A stretch of DNA of 64,000 nucleotides from Geminicoccaceae bacterium (lineage in GTDB: Bacteria > Pseudomonadota > Alphaproteobacteria > Geminicoccales > Geminicoccaceae), in NCBI GenBank assembly GCA_020638465.1, contig JACKIM010000002.1, positions 620,001 through 684,000 of the forward strand, in the 5' to 3' direction. Shown here in pieces: positions 58,064 to 64,000 of this stretch. How positions within the stretch are numbered: position 1 is the stretch's first letter; every line of letters starts with the position of its first letter. The notes under the pieces were generated by a model. It had not been told where the DNA came from, did not search any database, and worked only from the letters and a program-made list of their open reading frames with translations. Position numbers and translations under genes: made by a program.

Positions 58064-60124
58064 TCAGTTGCGGCCCTCCCGCCACCACGCCGTGCACAGC
58101 GTTCCGACGAGCAGGATCAGTGCCAGCAAGGGGGGCAGCAGGGCCTTCTGAGTAACACCGGTCACCTTGTGCGCATTGCGTTCGCGGATGCCGATCCAGC
58201 CGCGGCCGGCGCTGGCCCTTCCGTCACCGACAATCCGGAATTCAGGTATGCCGTCGACATCGAGCCACCGGGTCGAACCACCGGTAGCATCGACAACCGG
58301 GGCGAGTTCATCTCCTGTGGCGCGCAGTTCGGTGAGCTCGACCCGGGAAAGTCGCCTCGGCGAGGCGTAGGCCACGAGATCACCATCGACGATGCGATAG
58401 GTTCCATCTTCCGTGGCGGGCACATATGCAGTGAAGATGCCATTTTCATCTATGGAAAGATCAACCTGTGATTGCTTTCCCGAGGGGGCCGTCATTGTCA
58501 CCGTGCGATTGTCACCAGTGATTTCGAGGCTGCGTCGCTCAATGGTCAAGCCGTCCCCCTCGGCGCGTGCCGAAAGCGCTTCCTCCTCCAATTCTGGTTC
58601 CTTCATCAGCCAGTGTACCAACCGCCGCAACAAGGGGGCCTGCGGACCGCCTCCCTCGAATCCCCTGGCCCACAGCCAGGCCTGGTCCGACAGGAGCTGT
58701 GCCACTCGGCCTTCACCGACCCGGTCGAGCACCAGCAACGGGCGGTCCGCGACACCGGTCATCAGAGTACGTCCACGATCGTTCTCGATGTCGATCTGCC
58801 GAAACCATCGGCCCCAGTTTTCTGGATCGCCCAGACCGGCCGTCACCGGATGCAATGTACCGTCCCTGGTGACCGCTGGCTTGAAGCCTCGTTCGAAAAT
58901 CTCACCTGAAGGGCGACCGGGCAGTACACGCGAAAGCGGCGTGCGATAGAGGCTCATCGCTTCGGCAAATTCGGGACCGGCTTCATCCAGCAATGCACCG
59001 CCCTGTTCGACATATCGCGCGACATTGTCGAGATAGACCAGTGGCAGAAGCCCTCGACGGGCGTAGCGGTCGAAGATGACCAGATCGAATTCCGGCAATT
59101 TGACTTCGAACAGTTCACGGCTGGGAAATGCGATCAACGCCAGTTCGCGTATCGGCGTTCCATCCTGCTTTTCCGGAGGACGCAGGATCGTGAAATGAAC
59201 CAGATCGACCGCCGGATCGGCCTTGAGCAGGTTGCGCCAGACGCGCAGGCCCGGATAGGGCTGTCCGGAGACGAGCAGCACGCGCAAACGGTCGCGAATA
59301 CCGTTGATCGTCACCGTGGCGCGGTTGTTGAGCAGGGTCAGTTCGCCATCCCCATCCATCGGTGCCGCTTCGGCTTCGATCACGCTCTTTCCGGCCTTGT
59401 CGAGATTGATGGGTACAGCGATCGATTCGCCGGGAGTGGCCAGGATCTGTTCGAAAACTTCCCCGTCCTTGCGAAGAGTGACGGGTATGCCGGCTGCACT
59501 TGGCTGCGGGTAGTCGTCGACCTTGAGCACGATCGCCAGCGGCTCTTCGAGCAATCCGAAAGTCGGGGCCTTCTCGATCACCAGCTTGCGATCGGTTTCG
59601 TCCGGCCGGCCGGCAATGAGGGCATGGAATGGTGTTCCCGGATCGAGCTTGCCGGGATCATCGGGAACATCATGGACAATGCCGTCCGTGAGCGCGACGA
59701 TTGCGCCGAGCCGGGTTCGATCGATTTCAGCGAGCCTGGCGCGAAGGGCTGCAAACAAGGCGCTGCCTTCGTTCCGGTCATCGTCGACGATCACTTCCTC
59801 GACACGTATCCCCCTGATGTCGTCGAGCTTCTTGTGCAGCGCAAGGCGCGCATTCTCGATCAGCTTGTCACGTCCATCGATGCGTGCACTGGCGCTATGA
59901 TCGACCAGCATCAAGACCGTATCGTCGAGAGGTTCGCGTTCGGCGGTGATAATCTGCGGATTGAGCAGCATGGTGAGCGCGATGGCGAAGAAGAGGGTTC
60001 TCCAGACCCAGCCTCGGGCATTCCTGAGCAATCCGACGCCGATCAGAACGATGGCAGCCAATGCAAGGGTCGTCAGCAGCCACACGGGTAGATAGGGTGC
60101 GATGCTGATCTCGCTCGAACTCAT
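58064..60124 (-). CDS. Membrane protein with VWA-like/GATase-like domain
   Basis: This 686-residue protein has two N-terminal membrane segments (LPVWLLTTLALAAIVLIGVGLL; WVWRTLFFAIALTMLLNPQI) and one near the C-terminus (LLPPLLALILLVGTLCTAWW). VLMLVDHSASARIDGRDKLI resembles a VWA-type metal site (DxSxS), and DLVIFDRYARRGLLPLVYLDNVARYVEQGGALL resembles glutamine-amidotransferase-like domains of this gene family. It overlaps the DUF4159 gene by ATGA in the moxR-DUF58 run. Its function is not established; such clusters may act as chaperone or stress systems. Confidence 0.75.
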   Translation of the reverse strand: MSSSEISIAPYLPVWLLTTLALAAIVLIGVGLLRNARGWVWRTLFFAIALTMLLNPQIITAEREPLDDTVLMLVDHSASARIDGRDKLIENARLALHKKLDDIRGIRVEEVIVDDDRNEGSALFAALRARLAEIDRTRLGAIVALTDGIVHDVPDDPGKLDPGTPFHALIAGRPDETDRKLVIEKAPTFGLLEEPLAIVLKVDDYPQPSAAGIPVTLRKDGEVFEQILATPGESIAVPINLDKAGKSVIEAEAAPMDGDGELTLLNNRATVTINGIRDRLRVLLVSGQPYPGLRVWRNLLKADPAVDLVHFTILRPPEKQDGTPIRELALIAFPSRELFEVKLPEFDLVIFDRYARRGLLPLVYLDNVARYVEQGGALLDEAGPEFAEAMSLYRTPLSRVLPGRPSGEIFERGFKPAVTRDGTLHPVTAGLGDPENWGRWFRQIDIENDRGRTLMTGVADRPLLVLDRVGEGRVAQLLSDQAWLWARGFEGGGPQAPLLRRLVHWLMKEPELEEEALSARAEGDGLTIERRSLEITGDNRTVTMTAPSGKQSQVDLSIDENGIFTAYVPATEDGTYRIVDGDLVAYASPRRLSRVELTELRATGDELAPVVDATGGSTRWLDVDGIPEFRIVGDGRASAGRGWIGIRERNAHKVTGVTQKALLPPLLALILLVGTLCTAWWREGRN

Positions 60125-62871
60125 TGACCCAGCCTTTCAAGCAGTGCCGGCACATGGACCTGATCGGTCTTGTAGTTGCCGGTGAGGGCATACATGACCA
60201 CATTGACACCGAACCGACGTGCCATCTCCCGCTGGCGTTCGCCACCGGGCACGACGGGTAGCAAAGAACGGCCATATTCATCGGTTGCCCATGCTCCAGC
60301 CCAGTCATTCGAGCCGACAATCATGCTGGCGACGCCATCGTTGATGCCCGAGGGAGTCTGGTCGACCCATACAGGCCGGCCGGTGAAGCGGCCGGGAAAA
60401 TCTTGCAGCAGGTAGAATGACCGGGTGAGCACGTGATCCTGCGGCACCGGTTCGAGCGGTGGGATATCGAGATCGTGCAGGATCGTCTGCAATCGCAACT
60501 CGCCCGGACCTGCGGCGGTCTGGCCGGGCAGCATGCGGGCGGCATCGCCGGTGTCGATGAGGACCAGCCCGCCATGATGCATGTAGTCGTCCAGATGGGT
60601 GATCGCTTCTCCGGGGATTCGCGGATGTTCGGGCGATATTGGCCAGTAGAGTAACGGAAACAGGGCGAGATCGTCCGAGTAGAGGTCGACCGCGACCGGG
60701 TCTCCGGTCTCTATCGTCGTCCGTTGCTCCAGCACGAGGCCCAGCCCGACAAGGCCTGCCCGGCTCATGTCATCCACATCGCGCAGTCCTGTCCGGACAT
60801 AGGCCAGTCGTGTCATCGAGGTGAGCTTTGCCGTATCGTCTTCCTGGGCCTGCACGGATGGTGCGCTCGCAAGCACCACGGCGACGACGATCGCGATCGA
60901 GGCTGTTCGCGACATGCGTGCAGGTTCGGGCAGAATGCCGCGGAAGACGTAGGAAATGGTGAGATCGACCATGGCCAGCAGCAGGGAAATGCCCAACAGC
61001 CAGGGTAGCAGGTCGGTTTCCTGCGCGGCGTCGTATCTCCGGGAATGGGTGGCAAGATCACGCAGGTCCATGGGTTCGATACCATGGATGGCGGTTTGAA
61101 TATTGAGGGCGACACGCGCATGTTCGTTCGTGGTTTCGAGGCTGTCGGCAGGGGCCCACAAGCCCGGTGGAGTGAGCGGGCCGGCCACCTGGCTGGCAAA
61201 GTCTCGTCCATCAATTCGTTCGATATCCACCTTTGCGTCGACCAGGCGCCCGAAGCCATCGAGTACCTGATCGATTCGCATCAACCCTGATTGCAGACCG
61301 CCCGCGCCCGGTGCCATCGCGAGAATCTGGCGCAGGATGTCGATGAAAACGCTCGACAGTGGCAGGTTCGTCCACGCGGTGTTGGCGGTCGTGTGCACGA
61401 GGATCAACCATCCCGCGCCGATGCGCTTGCCGGTGATGAGTGGGGTGCCATCTTCGAGACTGGCAAGTGTGGCACCGGCGAGTTCGGCGGAAGGCTGGGC
61501 CAGCACCTGCTGAGTGACGGTCACCTCGTCACTGATGTCGATACCGGCCAGCGGGCTATCCGCGGGTATGGGGGCCATCATCAGAGGAGTCGACCAGGAA
61601 AGTGCTCCGCCCAGGCTGCGATCCCCATGACGCAGCGGGACCGGTACAAAATCGTCATCACCATCGGCAAGTCTCGGACCGGCGAAGCGCAGCACCACGC
61701 CACCGGCTTTCATCCAGGGATCGAGCAGGGAACGGGCGTGAGACTCGATCTGTTTTTGGTCGGTCAACACGAGTAACGATATGGGCTGGTCGAGTAACTC
61801 CTCGACGGAACCTTCCCTTACCGTGGCAAAAGGCGACAGGGCACGCGAAAGATAATAGGACTCCGCCAGCAGGGGTTGCGCGACGGAGCTTTGCGACGGT
61901 GCAGCGATGCCGACGCTTCGCCGCCGCCAGCGCTCGTCGAACAGCACCGTGGCACCGGCCGACTCCTCGCCGGTTATTTCTATGCGGGCCACGTGACCGA
62001 GCAGTTCGGCCGGGAGGTCGAGCTGCATGTCGAGCTGTCTGTCGCCATCGGGAATACTCTCCCTGACACGTGCGAGAACCTCGCCGTCCGGCCCGATGGC
62101 GTTCAGGCTGACAGGCCGTTCGCCCTCGCTGCCGGCCCGTTCCACCGACAGCAGAAGTCCTTGGGATTGAGGTTCAGGTACGTCGAGGAGGATCGCGCGT
62201 TCTCCATCGGCGGGGGTCACGATCGTCAGCGATCCGAGTTGACCCAATTGTTCCGCAAGCTGGATGGCGGGGCCCGGTGTCGCCTCACCGGCAACCAGTC
62301 CGTCTGTCAGCCATATCGAGGTCGCTTCGTGGAGGGCCAACTCGGCTATCGCCTGGCCCGTCGCTGCCCGATCAACGGGCCATGGGCGAGGTTCGAGGCC
62401 CACCAGACTTTCGCGCGCCGTGATGGCATCGAAGCGCTGGACAGCAATTCCGTTCTCGCCGGGAGCGGAACGTACGAGAACGATTTCCCGATTGTCGCGT
62501 TCTGCCTGCACCAGAACGGTGTCCAGCGTCGATATTCGCTGATTCCAATGGGATGCCGCTGCCCACCCGTCATCGAGAACGATCACGACCGGTCCGCTGC
62601 CTTCCAGGGCCGGGGCCGGGTTGAGCACCGGCCGGGCCACGGAAAGGATGACCAGCATCGCCACGGCTATGCGCAGGAGCAGCAACCATAAGGGTGTGCG
62701 AGCCGGTGTCTCCTCACGGGTAACCAGTTGCAGCAGCAACCTTAGCGGCGGAAAATGGACGGATTTTGGCGCCGGCGGGGTCAAGCGCAGCAGCCAGTAG
62801 AGCCCAGGCAATCCGGCAAGGGCCATCAGCAGCCAGGGATGGGCGAATGCGAGCGGTCCCAGTGTCAGCAT
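60121..62871 (-). CDS. BatA/DUF4159 membrane protein
   Basis: This 916-residue protein begins with a BatA-type domain of membrane segments (FAHPWLLMALAGLPGLYWLLRLTPPAPK, then TPLWLLLLRIAVAMLVILSVARPVL) followed by a VWA-like core. The C-terminal 220 residues form DUF4159: LAYVRTGLRDVDDMSRAGLVG, LFPLLYWPISPEHPRI, YMHHGGLVLIDTGD and MARRFGVNVVMYALTGNYKTDQVH. A further membrane segment separates the halves. It lies 4 nt after the DUF58 stop. No enzymatic function is known. Confidence 0.88.
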   Translation of the reverse strand: MLTLGPLAFAHPWLLMALAGLPGLYWLLRLTPPAPKSVHFPPLRLLLQLVTREETPARTPLWLLLLRIAVAMLVILSVARPVLNPAPALEGSGPVVIVLDDGWAAASHWNQRISTLDTVLVQAERDNREIVLVRSAPGENGIAVQRFDAITARESLVGLEPRPWPVDRAATGQAIAELALHEATSIWLTDGLVAGEATPGPAIQLAEQLGQLGSLTIVTPADGERAILLDVPEPQSQGLLLSVERAGSEGERPVSLNAIGPDGEVLARVRESIPDGDRQLDMQLDLPAELLGHVARIEITGEESAGATVLFDERWRRRSVGIAAPSQSSVAQPLLAESYYLSRALSPFATVREGSVEELLDQPISLLVLTDQKQIESHARSLLDPWMKAGGVVLRFAGPRLADGDDDFVPVPLRHGDRSLGGALSWSTPLMMAPIPADSPLAGIDISDEVTVTQQVLAQPSAELAGATLASLEDGTPLITGKRIGAGWLILVHTTANTAWTNLPLSSVFIDILRQILAMAPGAGGLQSGLMRIDQVLDGFGRLVDAKVDIERIDGRDFASQVAGPLTPPGLWAPADSLETTNEHARVALNIQTAIHGIEPMDLRDLATHSRRYDAAQETDLLPWLLGISLLLAMVDLTISYVFRGILPEPARMSRTASIAIVVAVVLASAPSVQAQEDDTAKLTSMTRLAYVRTGLRDVDDMSRAGLVGLGLVLEQRTTIETGDPVAVDLYSDDLALFPLLYWPISPEHPRIPGEAITHLDDYMHHGGLVLIDTGDAARMLPGQTAAGPGELRLQTILHDLDIPPLEPVPQDHVLTRSFYLLQDFPGRFTGRPVWVDQTPSGINDGVASMIVGSNDWAGAWATDEYGRSLLPVVPGGERQREMARRFGVNVVMYALTGNYKTDQVHVPALLERLGQ

Positions 62872-62875
62872 CGCC

Positions 62876-63784
62876 TCAATGTCCCTTTGCAGCGCTCATG
62901 AGTTCGTAGACCGGCAACAATCCGCCGAGAACCGGGCGGTCGGTTCGATGCTTCAGCACGGTCCATCCGAGCTTTCGCGAAAGGGAGGCAAGTCGGTTGC
63001 TGTGAGCGTCGAACAACTGCAAATAGCGCTGGCGTATGTCACGCACGCTGCCAAACAGCGCTTCGCCGTCCCCTTCCAGCCCGCGAAACAGCGTACGGCC
63101 GTTGAATGGTAGCTCCATCTCGGCCGGATCGATGATTTGCAGGAGTACGGATGTGACCGTCAGCGAAGCGATGTTGCGCAGGCTTGTCTCCACTTCCTCG
63201 GGAGCCTGAAGCCAGTCGGACAGCATTACCAGCCGGCCGTGCGCGGGAAGGCGTGCGACGGGAGGCAGGGGTTCATCGCGCATGGCCGCGTCGAGGAGAT
63301 CCTGTGCCAGGCGCTCCACGGCATGGCGTCCCCCCGACGGCCTGTGATCCGAGCCCAGCACGGCAACCTGTTCGCCGCCCCGAACCAACAGGTTGGCCAG
63401 CGCCAGGGCGATCAACAGTGCGCGTTCGTGCTTGAAGGCGGTGGAGGCGATCGAGCGAAAGCGCATGGATGCCGATTGATCGACCCAGAACCATACGCTC
63501 TGTGCTGCCTCCCATTCCTGTTGGCGGACGAACAGATGACGCGAGCGTGCAGACTGGCGCCAGTCGATGGCCGTGGCCGGTTCACCCGGTTGGTAGGGGC
63601 GGTATTGCCAGAATGTCTCGCCTGTGCCGGTACGCCTGCGGCCATGAATGCCCTGGATGACCGTCGATGCGACGCGTTCGGCCTCGACGAGGAGCCCGGG
63701 CAGGCGGTCTCCGTAGACCTGCGAGCGGGCACGGATGGCATCGAGACCGTCCCGGGAAAGAGAGGAGCGGATTTCAACGGGCAT
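62876..63784 (-). CDS. DUF58 protein
   Basis: This 302-residue protein has the DUF58 signature RRTGTGETFWQYRPYQPGEPATAIDWRQSARS, followed by VWFWVDQSASMRF, a VWA-type DxSxS metal site. DUF58 proteins partner with MoxR AAA ATPases. The moxR gene ends 2 nt upstream, so they are cotranscribed. The start at 63784 is an ATG. Confidence 0.92.
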   Translation of the reverse strand: MPVEIRSSLSRDGLDAIRARSQVYGDRLPGLLVEAERVASTVIQGIHGRRRTGTGETFWQYRPYQPGEPATAIDWRQSARSRHLFVRQQEWEAAQSVWFWVDQSASMRFRSIASTAFKHERALLIALALANLLVRGGEQVAVLGSDHRPSGGRHAVERLAQDLLDAAMRDEPLPPVARLPAHGRLVMLSDWLQAPEEVETSLRNIASLTVTSVLLQIIDPAEMELPFNGRTLFRGLEGDGEALFGSVRDIRQRYLQLFDAHSNRLASLSRKLGWTVLKHRTDRPVLGGLLPVYELMSAAKGH

Positions 63785-63786
63785 CG

Positions 63787-64000
63787 TCAGGCCAGCACCC
63801 TGGCACAGGTCCGCTCGATGATATCGTCGACGCCGATGCCCTCGGCACGTGCGGCGAAGGTCACCGCCATGCGATGACGCAGGACGGGGGGTGCCATTGC
63901 CCGAAGATCCTCGCGTGACGGAGCGAGACGCTGATCGAGCAGCGCACGCACGCGCACGGCCAGCATCAGGGCCTGACTGGCGCGGGGGCCGGGCCCCCAG
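63787..64000 (-). CDS. MoxR-family AAA ATPase, C-terminal part
   Basis: The last 70 residues of a MoxR ATPase read from the right edge (WGPGPRASQALMLAVRVRAL) to a stop at 63787-63789. GPGPRASQAL is the sensor-2 region and REDLRAMAPPVLRHRM matches the MoxR lid domain. The nucleotide-binding domain lies beyond the window. It heads the DUF58-BatA-GATase-like run. Confidence 0.85.
   Translation of the reverse strand, partial: WGPGPRASQALMLAVRVRALLDQRLAPSREDLRAMAPPVLRHRMAVTFAARAEGIGVDDIIERTCARVLA

Overview
The window is high-GC DNA that looks like the chromosome of an alphaproteobacterium, probably Rhodospirillales-like. The evidence is the order bamE - ubiquinol-cytochrome c chaperone - DUF177/yceD - plsX - fabH, a K+-independent proton pyrophosphatase, a NAD-linked formate dehydrogenase with a fused diaphorase subunit, and many TRAP and TctABC carboxylate transporters. 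I identified everything by reading the sequence and the translations; no database search was run.

Region 1 (1-6186) is the end of a type I-E CRISPR-Cas operon (cas5e 3' end, cas6e, cas1e, cas2e), a 59-nt leader and an array of 66 repeats and 65 spacers read on the + strand. The trailer-end repeat is degenerate. Region 2 (6187-10853) is accessory DNA: a ParDE-type toxin-antitoxin pair, a DUF3987 protein, a Toprim/zinc-finger primase-like protein, an AlpA-type excisionase and an unknown gene, ending at a tRNA-Lys. No integrase is visible. A perfect 31-bp inverted repeat follows the DUF3987 gene. Region 3 (11114-18385) has a small lipoprotein, a SulP transporter, a secreted protein with a possible carbohydrate-binding module, and a stand-alone lipoprotein secretin.

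Region 4 (18416-36888) is a one-carbon/carboxylate block. A GntR regulator heads a run of genes for a ThDP enzyme (2-hydroxyacyl-CoA lyase/oxalyl-CoA decarboxylase-like), a formyl-CoA transferase (Frc type III), a formyltransferase resembling the hydrolase domain of ALDH1L1, and formate-THF ligase. Then come a universal stress protein and a TctCBA transporter. A formate dehydrogenase operon and an orphan molybdenum hydroxylase large subunit lie beside them. Together they could import a carboxylate, activate it with CoA, release formyl-CoA, pass the formyl group through tetrahydrofolate or to formate, and oxidise formate to CO2 with NADH.

Region 5 (36946-41842) holds nfeD/SPFH, yqaA-dsbB, a threonine dehydratase-like gene and a yceI-cytochrome b561 pair. 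Region 6 (42045-51658) is a galactarate/L-talarate catabolic cluster: GntR regulator, TRAP transporter (DctP and fused DctQM), a 42-residue membrane peptide, talarate/galactarate dehydratase, an RraA-like protein, an NTF2/SnoaL-like protein, ketoglutarate semialdehyde dehydrogenase and KdgD. The recognised enzymes convert the sugar acid to 2-oxoglutarate.

Region 7 (51933-57995) is core metabolism: hppA with a clear terminator, bamE, the cytochrome bc1 chaperone, yceD, plsX and fabH. Region 8 (58064-64000) is a MoxR-DUF58-BatA/DUF4159 membrane gene cluster on the minus strand that runs off the right edge.
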